Below, one piece after another: positions 31,083-39,391 of a stretch of DNA of 64,000 nucleotides (the stretch's first letter is position 1; each line of letters begins with the position of its first letter). The position numbers and the translations under genes are program-made. Source of the DNA: Bradyrhizobium sp. Y36 (GTDB lineage: Bacteria; Pseudomonadota; Alphaproteobacteria; Rhizobiales; Xanthobacteraceae); assembly GCF_002531575.1 (NCBI RefSeq), contig NZ_NWTI01000007.1:1-64000 (forward strand). The letters are read 5' to 3'. The notes beneath the pieces were generated by a model. The model saw only the letters and a program-made list of their open reading frames with translations, was not told where the DNA came from and did not search any database.

Positions 31083-31373
31083 AGCAATGTTGTGCGCGCT
31101 GCACGGTCTCACGCGCATCGTCGTGGGACCATCACTAACCACCCGTTCACCATGACGTCCCGCATCTCGTGCGAACGCACGAGCCGCCTTACGTGAATCT
31201 ACCGGGCCGCTGGCCGACCCAATAACGCCGCGTTCACCATCTGCCGAGAACCCGCAGCGTGACGGGCCGGCGCGTCCGGCCTCGCAACACCCCTTATACT
31301 TTTACTCCCTACTCATCGACATGGGGGAACCCGCCACGTGCGGTCCGAGTGCCCCGCGTATGAGTAAGAGCGT

Positions 31374-32186
31374 ATGAACACCGCACGCATTGTCGTCCTC
31401 GTCATCGCGCTGGCCGCCGGCGGCGTCGCTGCGTATCTGGCGAGCGGCTATCAGAATGCCCCCGCGCCCATTGCGCCCGTCGCCGAGAAGCTGCCGACGG
31501 TCGAAGTGCTCATCGCCAAGAACGACATCCAGCTCGGCCAGGCGCTCAAGCCCGACGATCTGCAATGGCAGACCTGGCCCGCGGCGACGGCGAGCAATGC
31601 CTTCATTCGCCGTGACAGCAGGCCCGAGGCCCAGACCCAGATCGCCGGCTCGATCGCACGCGTCCCCCTGATGCAGGGCGAGCCAATCCGCGAGCAGAAG
31701 CTGGTCAGGGCCGAAGGCTCCGGCTTCATGGCCGCGATCCTGCCCTCGGGCATGCGCGCCGTTTCCACCGAGATTTCAGCCGAGACCGGCGCGGGCGGCT
31801 TCATCCTGCCGAACGACCGCGTCGACATCGTCCTGACCCGCCGCCTGAAGAATCCCGACGCCAATGGCGCCCTGGCCGGCAACGACCTCATTCTATCCGA
31901 GGTGATCCTGACCAATATCCGCGTGCTCGCGATCGACCAGGCGCCGAAGGAAAAGGACGGCCAGACCGCCGTCGTCGGCAAGACCGTCACGCTCGAGCTC
32001 AAGCCCGACCAGGTCGCGACGCTGTCGGCGGCGCGCCAGGGCGGCACGCTCCAGCTCGCGCTGCGCAGCATCGTCGATGCCAACGCGGTGGAAGGCACGA
32101 TCGAGGACAAGGCGGCCAAGGTCACCGATGGCGTCAACGTCATCCGCTTCGGCGTACCAGCGCGGCAACTAACGTCACAGAAGTGA
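31374..32186 (+). CDS. cpaB: Flp pilus assembly protein CpaB/RcpC
   Basis: 270 aa. An N-terminal membrane anchor (RIVVLVIALAAGGVAAYLA) is followed by a SAF domain (about 45-110, AKNDIQLGQALKPDDL) and a CpaB C-terminal part. It helps build the Tad/Flp type IVb pilus channel with CpaC and CpaD in the periplasm. It is first of cpaB-C-D-E; cpaC starts 10 bp later. No pilin or prepilin peptidase gene precedes it. Confidence 0.9.
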   Translation: MNTARIVVLVIALAAGGVAAYLASGYQNAPAPIAPVAEKLPTVEVLIAKNDIQLGQALKPDDLQWQTWPAATASNAFIRRDSRPEAQTQIAGSIARVPLMQGEPIREQKLVRAEGSGFMAAILPSGMRAVSTEISAETGAGGFILPNDRVDIVLTRRLKNPDANGALAGNDLILSEVILTNIRVLAIDQAPKEKDGQTAVVGKTVTLELKPDQVATLSAARQGGTLQLALRSIVDANAVEGTIEDKAAKVTDGVNVIRFGVPARQLTSQK

Positions 32187-32196
32187 TGGGGATATC

Positions 32197-33711
32197 ATGA
32201 ACTACAGGGATGATCGGGCGGGGCTGCGCATTCGGGGGAAGCGCGCAGGCTCGTCCTTTGTGGGGACGCTGCTGATGCTGGGGCTCCTCGCAGCCCCGGA
32301 CTGCCTCAGTGCTGCGGACGCGCCGGTCGGCGATCAGGCGCCGATGCAGGCGCCGGATCTCGGCGTGTCGCCGGTCGCGACGATCGCGTCGAGGACGCGT
32401 TCTCTTTCGCTCGGCGTCGGCAAATCCGTCGTCATCGACCTGCCGCGCGAGGTCAAGGACGTGCTGGTGGCCGATCCCAAGATCGCCAATGCGGTCATCC
32501 GCTCGGCCCAGCGCGCCTATATCATCGGCGGCCAGGTCGGCCAGACCAACGTCGTGTTCTTCACCGCCGACGGCCAGCAGGTCGCCTCCTACGACATCGC
32601 GGTGAAGCGCGACCTCAACGGCATGCGTACGGCCTTGCGCCAGTCGCTGCCGGGCGTGCAGATCGAAGGCGTCGGCGATAGCGTGATGCTCACCGGCTCG
32701 GTATCGAGCCCGGTCGAGGCGCAACAGGCCGGCGACGTCGCAGCAAAGCTGGTCGGCGGCTCCGACAAGGTCGTCAACAACATCGTCGTGCGCGGCCGCG
32801 ACCAGGTGATGCTCAAGGTCGTCGTCGGCGAAGTCCGCCGCGACATCGTCAAGCAGCTCGGTGTCGATCTCAGCGCCAGCCTGAACGCCGGCACCGCGGT
32901 GGTGAATTTCAACAATTCCAACCCGTTCTCGGTCTCGGGCGGCCCGCTCGTCAGCAGCAACGGGCTCGGTGTTACCGGACTTGCAAAAGGCGTGGCCACC
33001 GTCAACGCCACGATGCGGGCGATGGAAAGCGCCGGCGTGATGCGGACGCTGGCCGAGCCGAGCCTGACGGCGATCTCCGGCGAGTCCGCCACTTTCATCG
33101 CGGGCGGCGAATTCCCGATCCCTGCGGGTTATTCCTGCGATCCGGTCACCCACGTCTGCACCACCCAGATCACCTACAAGAAGTTCGGCATCTCCCTCAA
33201 CTTCACGCCGGTCGTGCTCAGCGAGGGACGTATCAGCCTGCGCGTGATGACCGAAGTCTCGGAGCTGTCGAATCAGAACGCCATCTCCGTGACGCAGGCG
33301 GTGTCCGCCGGCCAGACCAGCTCGATCACCATCCCCTCGATCCAGACCCGCCGCGCCGAGACCACGCTCGAAATTCCCTCGGGCGGCTCGATGGCGATGG
33401 CCGGCCTGATCCAGCAGCAGACCAAGCAGGCGATCAACGGCCTGCCCGGTGTCGACCAGGTGCCGATCATCGGTGCGCTGTTCCGCAGCCAGGACTTCGT
33501 CAACAACGAGACCGAGCTGATGGTGATCGTGACGCCCTATGTGGTGCGCGCGGTCGCCCAGAAGGAATTGTCTCGGCCCGACGACGGCTTCGCGCCGGCC
33601 TCGGACGCACAGACGGCGCTGCTCGGCCGCATGAACCGTCTCTATGGCGTCGCGCGCCGCGTCGATCCGATCAACGGCGCGCCGGGCGATTTCGGCTTCA
33701 TCATCGACTGA
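32197..33711 (+). CDS. cpaC: Tad/Flp pilus secretin CpaC/RcpA
   Basis: 504 aa outer-membrane secretin. A signal peptide (FVGTLLMLGLLAAPDCLSA) precedes the N-domain (SVGKSVVIDLPREVKDVLVA-like, near residue 70), a BON-like segment, and the secretin core. RRAETTLEIPSGGSMAMAGL and VPIIGALFRSQ are the conserved secretin C-terminal motifs. It forms the pilus exit pore. Between cpaB and cpaD, same strand. Confidence 0.92.
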   Translation: MNYRDDRAGLRIRGKRAGSSFVGTLLMLGLLAAPDCLSAADAPVGDQAPMQAPDLGVSPVATIASRTRSLSLGVGKSVVIDLPREVKDVLVADPKIANAVIRSAQRAYIIGGQVGQTNVVFFTADGQQVASYDIAVKRDLNGMRTALRQSLPGVQIEGVGDSVMLTGSVSSPVEAQQAGDVAAKLVGGSDKVVNNIVVRGRDQVMLKVVVGEVRRDIVKQLGVDLSASLNAGTAVVNFNNSNPFSVSGGPLVSSNGLGVTGLAKGVATVNATMRAMESAGVMRTLAEPSLTAISGESATFIAGGEFPIPAGYSCDPVTHVCTTQITYKKFGISLNFTPVVLSEGRISLRVMTEVSELSNQNAISVTQAVSAGQTSSITIPSIQTRRAETTLEIPSGGSMAMAGLIQQQTKQAINGLPGVDQVPIIGALFRSQDFVNNETELMVIVTPYVVRAVAQKELSRPDDGFAPASDAQTALLGRMNRLYGVARRVDPINGAPGDFGFIID

Positions 33712-33763
33712 TGACGGACGGTTTGGGGACCGGGCAAGACACGGGGCAAGAGGGGACCAGGCG

Positions 33764-34498
33764 ATGACGACAACATCAGCCGATCGACGTCGCAGCTTGA
33801 GAATCGCGCTGGCATTGACGGGCCTCTCCGTCATGCTGGGCTCCTGCAACACCACCGGCGAGATCGTCACCCAGACGGTGCCGACCGACTATCGCCAGCG
33901 CCACCCGATCGCCGTGCAGGAAGGCAAGAAGTCGATCGTCATCTTCGTCGGCAAGGCGCGCGGCGGCCTCTCGGCCGCGCAGCACTCGGACATCGCGGGC
34001 ATCGCGCGGGACTGGGTGCGGGAGGGCACCGGCTCCGTCGTCGTCGACGTCCCCGTCGACACCGCGAACTCGCGCGCGGCGGCCGCGACTTATCGGGACA
34101 TCCGCGCCGTGCTCGCATCCGGCGGCGTGCCGCCCCGCGCCATCGTGCAGCATCCCTATCGCCCCGAGGATCCCGGACTGCTGCCCACCATCCGCTTGAG
34201 CTATTCCCGGATCGCCGCGGTGGCCGGCCCCTGCGGGCTGTGGCCGGAAGACATCGGGCCCAACATCCTCGATCCCGGCTACAACGAGAACCGGCCCTAT
34301 TTCAATCTGGGCTGTGCCAGCCAGCGCAATCTCGCGGCGATGATCGACAACCCCGCCGATCTCGAGCAGCCGCGATCCGAGGCGCCCGCTTATACCGCCC
34401 GACGCGACATCGCCTTCGAGCGTTACCGCAAGGGTACGGCGATCTCGACTCCCTCACCCGAGACCGACAAGGCCAAACTCAGCGATATCGGCAAATGA
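33764..34498 (+). CDS. cpaD: Tad pilus lipoprotein CpaD
   Basis: 244 aa. A signal peptide ends in lipobox MLGSC near residue 27. The mature protein has the CpaD-type C-terminal block with GPNILDPGYNENRPYFNLGC and ASQRNLAAMIDNP. It is an outer-membrane lipoprotein that helps place or stabilise the secretin. The ATG at 33764 was chosen because it starts the signal peptide. The stop overlaps the cpaE start as ATGA. Confidence 0.9.
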   Translation: MTTTSADRRRSLRIALALTGLSVMLGSCNTTGEIVTQTVPTDYRQRHPIAVQEGKKSIVIFVGKARGGLSAAQHSDIAGIARDWVREGTGSVVVDVPVDTANSRAAAATYRDIRAVLASGGVPPRAIVQHPYRPEDPGLLPTIRLSYSRIAAVAGPCGLWPEDIGPNILDPGYNENRPYFNLGCASQRNLAAMIDNPADLEQPRSEAPAYTARRDIAFERYRKGTAISTPSPETDKAKLSDIGK

Positions 34499-35784
34499 CA
34501 GCGCTTCACGAAGACGACGCGGACGATCCGCGGCACCCCGAGGAACATATCGCGCCGGTCCCCCGCATCTCGGTGCAGGCCTTTTGCGAGACCGAGAAGA
34601 CACTCGCCGCGGTGACCGCGGCGGGGCAGGACCGACGGCTTGCCAAGGCGCACCTCACCGCCAAGGACGGCGGCCTTGCAGCGGCGATCGAAGTCTACGA
34701 ATCGATGCCGACGCCGAACGTGATCGTGATCGAATCCGACGGCACCCGCGACATCCTCGAAGGGCTCGACGACCTCGCCGGCGTCTGCGATCCCGGCACC
34801 CGCGTGGTCGTGATCGGCAATCCCAACGACACCGCGCCCTATCGCGAGCTGGTGCGCCGCGGCGTCAACGACTACGTCGTCGGCCCGGTCGAAACCCTCG
34901 ACGTCGTCCGCTCGATCTGCAGCCTGTTCTCCGCCTCCGAGGCCATCATCACCGGCCGCGTCATCGCGGTGGTCGGCGCCAAGGGCGGCGTCGGCGCGTC
35001 TACGGTCGCGCACAATGTGGCCTGGACCATCGCCCGCGACCTTTCGCTCGATTCGGTCGTGATCGATCTCGACCTCGCCTTCGGCACCGCGAGCCTCGAC
35101 TACAACCAGGACCCGGTGCAGGGCATCGCCAACGCGGTGCTGTCGCAGGACCGCCCGGACACGGCGCTGATGGAACGCCTGCTCGCCAAATGCACCGAGC
35201 GCCTCAGCCTGCTCGCGGCGCCTGCCACGCTCGACCGCGTCTACGATTTCGGCGCCGAAGCCTTCGACGCCGTGTTCGACACGCTGCGCATGACCACGCC
35301 CTGCATCGTGCTCGACGTCCCCCACCAATGGTCCGGCTGGACGCGGCGCGCGCTGGTGAACGCCGACGACATCGTGATCGTCGCCGAGCCCGACCTCGCG
35401 AACTTGCGCAACACCAAGAACATGCTGAGCGTGCTGAAGGCGGCACGGCCGAACGACCGGCCGCCGCTTTACTGCATCAACCAGGTCGGCATGCACAAGC
35501 GCGCGGAGATCGAGGTCAAGGCGTTCGCCAAGACCATGGAAAGCCAGCCGATCGCGGTGATCCCGTTCGATTCGAAACTGTTCTCGACCGCGGCCAACAA
35601 CGGCCAGATGATCGCCGAGGTCTCCAAGAACCACCGCACCACCGAGCTGTTTCAGAACATGGCGAACCGCCTCGCCGGCCGCGGCGAGGTGAAGAAGCCG
35701 AAGCGCTCGCTGCTCGAGCCGCTGCTGAGGAAGCTGAAGGGCCGGCCGGGACGTGGATCCGCCCCGCATCGCAAGGCGTCGTAG
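34495..35784 (+). CDS. cpaE: Tad pilus ParA/MinD-like ATPase CpaE
   Basis: 429 aa. An N-terminal receiver-like domain (about 25-145) precedes a MinD-like ATPase with deviant Walker A VVGAKGGVGASTVAHNVAW, and IDLDLAFGTASLDYN as switch region. CpaE localises the pilus apparatus to the pole in Caulobacter. Starts with an ATGA overlap on cpaD. The C-terminus is basic. The genes normally next in the operon (cpaF, tadB, tadC) are not here. Confidence 0.92.
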   Translation: MTALHEDDADDPRHPEEHIAPVPRISVQAFCETEKTLAAVTAAGQDRRLAKAHLTAKDGGLAAAIEVYESMPTPNVIVIESDGTRDILEGLDDLAGVCDPGTRVVVIGNPNDTAPYRELVRRGVNDYVVGPVETLDVVRSICSLFSASEAIITGRVIAVVGAKGGVGASTVAHNVAWTIARDLSLDSVVIDLDLAFGTASLDYNQDPVQGIANAVLSQDRPDTALMERLLAKCTERLSLLAAPATLDRVYDFGAEAFDAVFDTLRMTTPCIVLDVPHQWSGWTRRALVNADDIVIVAEPDLANLRNTKNMLSVLKAARPNDRPPLYCINQVGMHKRAEIEVKAFAKTMESQPIAVIPFDSKLFSTAANNGQMIAEVSKNHRTTELFQNMANRLAGRGEVKKPKRSLLEPLLRKLKGRPGRGSAPHRKAS

Positions 35785-35786
35785 GC

Positions 35787-35806
35787 GTCCGCCAAAAGCG
35801 GCGGAC
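35787..35806. terminator. Hairpin between convergent cpaE and tadD
   Basis: GTCCGCC (35787-35793) pairs with GGCGGAC (35800-35806) around a 6-nt loop starting AAAA. It fills the 21-bp space between the two stop codons. It lacks a T-run but is placed to serve both strands. Confidence 0.4.
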
Positions 35807-36603
35807 TACTTGTCCGCCCGCTGCTGCTTCTTCGCCAGCAGCTGCCGCAACGCCGTGACCTTGGCCGCGGCCTGGTCCGGCGGCAAATCGGCCTTCACGA
35901 GGATTTCCGCCTCGGCCTCGCGGCCCTGCAATCCCAGCACGAGTGCCAGATTGGCGCGGACCCGCACATCGTTCTGATTGCGCTGATAAGCGCGGCCAAG
36001 CACCTGTTCGGCCCTCGGCAGATTGTTTTGCAGCATGTAGGACAGGCCGAGATTGGACAGCACGGTCGGCTCGTCCGGCACGATCTTCAATGCCGCGGCG
36101 TAATATTGCTGCGCTTCCTCGTTGCGGCCGAGTTGATCGAGCGCGGCGCCCTGTGCCGACAGGATGCGCCAGTCGGGATCCTCAGGGCTATGCGCACGGC
36201 CGAGGACGTCGAAGGCCTGCTGGAAATTGCCGTTGTCGGCGAGGGCGCGGCCGTAGCCGGCGAGAAGCGCCTTGTTGCCGGGATGGGCGAGCACGGCCTG
36301 CTCGAGCACCGCGACCGCCTGAGCGCGCTGGCCGCCATCGCGCAGCGCCTTGCCGTATTCGATGGCAATTGCGGGATCGCCGGGCTTGGCCCGGTAACGC
36401 TCGCGCAAGGCGTCCATGTCCGGCCTGCCGGTGGCCTTGTCATTGGTCTTATCACTGTTCTTGGCGGCGGATTCCTGCTTGCCGCCGAGCGCGCCGGTGA
36501 CGTCCTCGATGCCGGTGGTCTGACAGCCGCCGAGGGCAAGGATCAGAACGGCGGAGCACAGATATCTCGCCGGGGGAAAGGCGAGGGACAAACGCTTGGA
36601 CAT
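35806..36603 (-). CDS. tadD: TPR lipoprotein TadD
   Basis: 265 aa. The signal peptide ends in lipobox LGGC (near residue 29, after SAVLILA); a Lys/Asp-rich linker is followed by about five tetratricopeptide repeats, for example NPGNKALLAGYGRALADNG-like and EPTVLSNLGLSYMLQNNL. TadD is thought to be a pilotin-like assembly factor for the Tad secretin. The ATG at 36603 was preferred to a TTG at 36621. It is convergent with cpaE. Confidence 0.85.
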   Translation of the reverse strand: MSKRLSLAFPPARYLCSAVLILALGGCQTTGIEDVTGALGGKQESAAKNSDKTNDKATGRPDMDALRERYRAKPGDPAIAIEYGKALRDGGQRAQAVAVLEQAVLAHPGNKALLAGYGRALADNGNFQQAFDVLGRAHSPEDPDWRILSAQGAALDQLGRNEEAQQYYAAALKIVPDEPTVLSNLGLSYMLQNNLPRAEQVLGRAYQRNQNDVRVRANLALVLGLQGREAEAEILVKADLPPDQAAAKVTALRQLLAKKQQRADK

Positions 36604-36682
36604 ACTCTGATCACTCGGCAACTGATCAGAGATGCTTGCCGATTAACGCTAAAGTCCCGTTAAGGACACAGGCCCTCGCGTC

Positions 36683-36928
36683 TCAATCGACGAATTCGGC
36701 ACCGAATTCGCAGCCGATGCGCCAGCGCAGGCGGCACTGCCGGGAATAGTCCGGCGCGAAGATGATGGTGAATTGCGGCGGCACTTCCAGAAATTCCGCA
36801 ACGACCTTCACGCCGCCATCCGAGATATCGGTGATGGTGCAGTCCCGCGGCAGCGAGCCCGCGCCAAAATGGATCTTGGCGAGCCGGCTGCACACCCGAC
36901 GTTCGCTTCTCCGGCGATTTGCAAGCAT
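36683..36928 (-). CDS. PilZ-domain protein
   Basis: 81 aa, a single PilZ domain. The c-di-GMP motif has an Arg-rich N-terminal stretch (RRRSERRVCSR) and D-x-S-x-x-G in TITDISDGGVKV. Both parts of the usual two-part site are present, so ligand binding is likely. Upstream of the Tad genes' tadD on the same strand, it may tune surface attachment. The overlapping frame at 36660-36941 is a shadow. Confidence 0.8.
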   Translation of the reverse strand: MLANRRRSERRVCSRLAKIHFGAGSLPRDCTITDISDGGVKVVAEFLEVPPQFTIIFAPDYSRQCRLRWRIGCEFGAEFVD

Positions 36929-37155
36929 TTGAACTGTTCACCCGTTAGACCACGGCCCATCCCGCAGGCCTAGGAGTAGCGGACATTCGTTGGAATGTGC
37001 TGAGGACGGAGAGTGGCATTCGAGGCGTAGTGTCCGTGCCTTGTTAACGACGGGTTAGGACTTGCGGCCGCTCCCAGACCGTTCCCGTATTGTTCTTGCG
37101 GACTGCGCCCGGCTCTGCTACCCCTAATTGTGCGAGAGGGCAGGCTGGTTTGAGC

Positions 37156-38694
37156 ATGGTTCAGCGGGTTTCCACCGTCGCCTTTGAGGGGATCGAGGCC
37201 CGTGCGGTCGACGTGCAGGTGCAGGTTGCCCCGGGCCTGCCTGCCTTCGCCATCGTCGGCCTTCCGGACAAGGCGGTGTCGGAGGCGCGCGAACGGGTGC
37301 GCTCGGCGCTGATCGCCTCAGGGCTGGCGCTGCCGGCGCGCCGGATCATCGTCAATCTGGCGCCGGCCGACCTGCCGAAGGAGGGCAGCCATTACGACCT
37401 GCCGATCGCGCTCGGGCTGATGGCGGCGATCGGAGCGATCCCGCCGGACGCGCTGACGGGCTTCACCGTGCTCGGCGAGCTCGGCCTCGACGGCTCGATC
37501 GCGCCCGTGGCCGGCGTTCTTCCTGCCGCGATCGGCGCCAATATGCGCGAGGAAGGGCTGATCTGTCCGGCCTCCTGCGGCTCCGAAGCCGCCTGGGCGA
37601 GCCCGGACATCCAGATCATTGCCGCACACTCGCTGATCCAGATCGCCAACCATTTCAAGGGCACGCAGGTGCTGTCGCGACCCTCGCCGAAGGTCCACGA
37701 AGCTGCGGCGTCCACGCTCGACCTGCGCGACATCAAGGGCCAGGAAAGCGCCAAGCGGGCGCTGGAGATCGCGGCTGCCGGCGGGCACCATTTGCTGATG
37801 ATCGGCGCGCCCGGCGCCGGCAAGTCGATGCTGGCGGCACGCCTGCCCTCGATCCTGCCGCCGCTCTCGCCGGGCGAGCTGCTCGAGGTTTCGATGATCG
37901 CCTCCGTCGCCGGCGAGATCGAAGGCGGCGCGCTGACGGCGCGGCGACCGTTCCGCTCGCCGCATCATTCCGCAAGCATGGCAGCCCTCACCGGCGGTGG
38001 CATGCGCGCCAAGCCCGGCGAGATCTCGCTGGCGCATCAGGGCGTGCTGTTCCTCGACGAGCTGCCGGAGTTTGATCCACGCGTGCTGGATTCGCTGCGG
38101 CAACCGCTGGAGAACGGCGAGGTCGCGGTGTCGCGCGCCAATCACCGTGTCACCTACCCTGCCCGCTTCATGCTGGTCGCGGCGATGAATCCGTGCCGCT
38201 GCGGCAATGCGTTCGAGCCCGGCTATGCCTGCAAGCGCGGCCGCATCGACCGCTGCACCGGCGATTACCAGGCGCGCATCTCGGGCCCGCTGATGGACCG
38301 CATCGATTTGCGCATCGAGGTGCCGGCGGTGACCGCAGCCGATCTGATCCTGCCGCCGCCGGCGGAAGGATCGGCCGAGGTTGCCGCGCGCGTGGCGGCA
38401 GCGCGCGACATCCAGCTCGCGCGTTACGCCGATGCCGGCCTGCCAAAAGTCCGCACCAATGCCGAGGCGCCCGCTTCCGTGCTCGAGGAGATCGCAAAGC
38501 CCGATGCGCAGGGACAGAAACTGCTGCGCGAGGCCGCCGAGACGATGCGGCTGTCGGCGCGCGGCTATCACCGCGTGCTGCGGGTGGCGCGCACGCTGGC
38601 CGATCTGGATTCCGCCGACAAGATCGGCCGGCTCCATCTGGCTGAAGCGCTGTCCTACCGCGCACTCGCGGAGGATGTGCGGCAGCTGGCTTGA
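37156..38694 (+). CDS. comM: YifB/ComM family Mg-chelatase-like AAA+ ATPase
   Basis: 512 aa. The N-terminal Lon-like domain (AIVGLPDKAVSEARERVRSA) is followed by an AAA+ core: Walker A GAPGAGKSMLAARLPSILPP, Walker B VLFLDELPEF, sensor RVTYPARFMLVAAMNPCRCG. ComM-type hexamers act in branch migration during natural transformation; many non-competent bacteria keep the family. The ATG at 37156 begins the conserved domain. A CtrA-like motif lies about 100 bp upstream. Confidence 0.88.
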   Translation: MVQRVSTVAFEGIEARAVDVQVQVAPGLPAFAIVGLPDKAVSEARERVRSALIASGLALPARRIIVNLAPADLPKEGSHYDLPIALGLMAAIGAIPPDALTGFTVLGELGLDGSIAPVAGVLPAAIGANMREEGLICPASCGSEAAWASPDIQIIAAHSLIQIANHFKGTQVLSRPSPKVHEAAASTLDLRDIKGQESAKRALEIAAAGGHHLLMIGAPGAGKSMLAARLPSILPPLSPGELLEVSMIASVAGEIEGGALTARRPFRSPHHSASMAALTGGGMRAKPGEISLAHQGVLFLDELPEFDPRVLDSLRQPLENGEVAVSRANHRVTYPARFMLVAAMNPCRCGNAFEPGYACKRGRIDRCTGDYQARISGPLMDRIDLRIEVPAVTAADLILPPPAEGSAEVAARVAAARDIQLARYADAGLPKVRTNAEAPASVLEEIAKPDAQGQKLLREAAETMRLSARGYHRVLRVARTLADLDSADKIGRLHLAEALSYRALAEDVRQLA

Positions 38695-38802
38695 TCATCT
38701 AGGCGCATCAACCCGGCGGTAACGAGTTTCCTTTACGCTCTGCAAACCATAAGGCCCGCTCATCTGCGTTCAGAGTTCCCGGGGCCTGGCGAGTAGAGTG
38801 TC

Positions 38803-39270
38803 ATGTTGCGTTTCAAGATCCTGGCCTCGGTGGTTCCCCTGTTGGCGGCTGCGGTCTTCGCCCGCGCGGAGATCGGATCGGTCTCGCATCCCTGCATCGC
38901 CCTCGGCGACACCTCGGTCGAGCTCACGTCGCTGTTCTGGACCGCCGGCGTGCATGTCGCCTTCACCGAAGATCCCTCCCGGGCCACGGTGCGGGTTCAG
39001 ATCACCGACGATGCGGAAGCTGCGGACTTCACCGTGGTCGATGACGGCCTCGGATCCGAACCCGAATCCTGTCAGGCCAGCCCCTCGACGCGCCTTGTCT
39101 CGATTGCCGCTCAGCCCGTCGATGGCGGCCAGGTGATCTATCTTTCCACCGAAGGGCCGGCGGATTACCGCATCTATGTGCGCTCGAAGTCGTTCTCGCA
39201 GCGCGAGGCGGCGGCGCTGATCGTCGGCGCTCGTGGCGGTCACCGCCACCTCCAGGCTGCCTCGCTCTGA
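38803..39270 (+). CDS. Small periplasmic hypothetical protein
   Basis: 155 aa. A signal peptide (RFKILASVVPLLAAAVFARA, cleaved near 22) leads to a mature domain of about 130 residues with two cysteines (SHPCIALGD and PESCQAS), perhaps disulphide-bonded. No family recognised. A hybrid histidine kinase gene follows in the same direction, so it could be a sensory partner, but that is only a positional guess. Confidence 0.65.
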   Translation: MLRFKILASVVPLLAAAVFARAEIGSVSHPCIALGDTSVELTSLFWTAGVHVAFTEDPSRATVRVQITDDAEAADFTVVDDGLGSEPESCQASPSTRLVSIAAQPVDGGQVIYLSTEGPADYRIYVRSKSFSQREAAALIVGARGGHRHLQAASL

Positions 39271-39391
39271 AGCATTAACACCTCGTCAACCCTGTTTGGA
39301 GGCAACCCCAACGCCTCAAACTGTTCGCAAGGTCGACGGGCCATCGTCGCACGCGGCAGTGGTGGGGTTTCGGACAACAGTCGGGGTGGCG

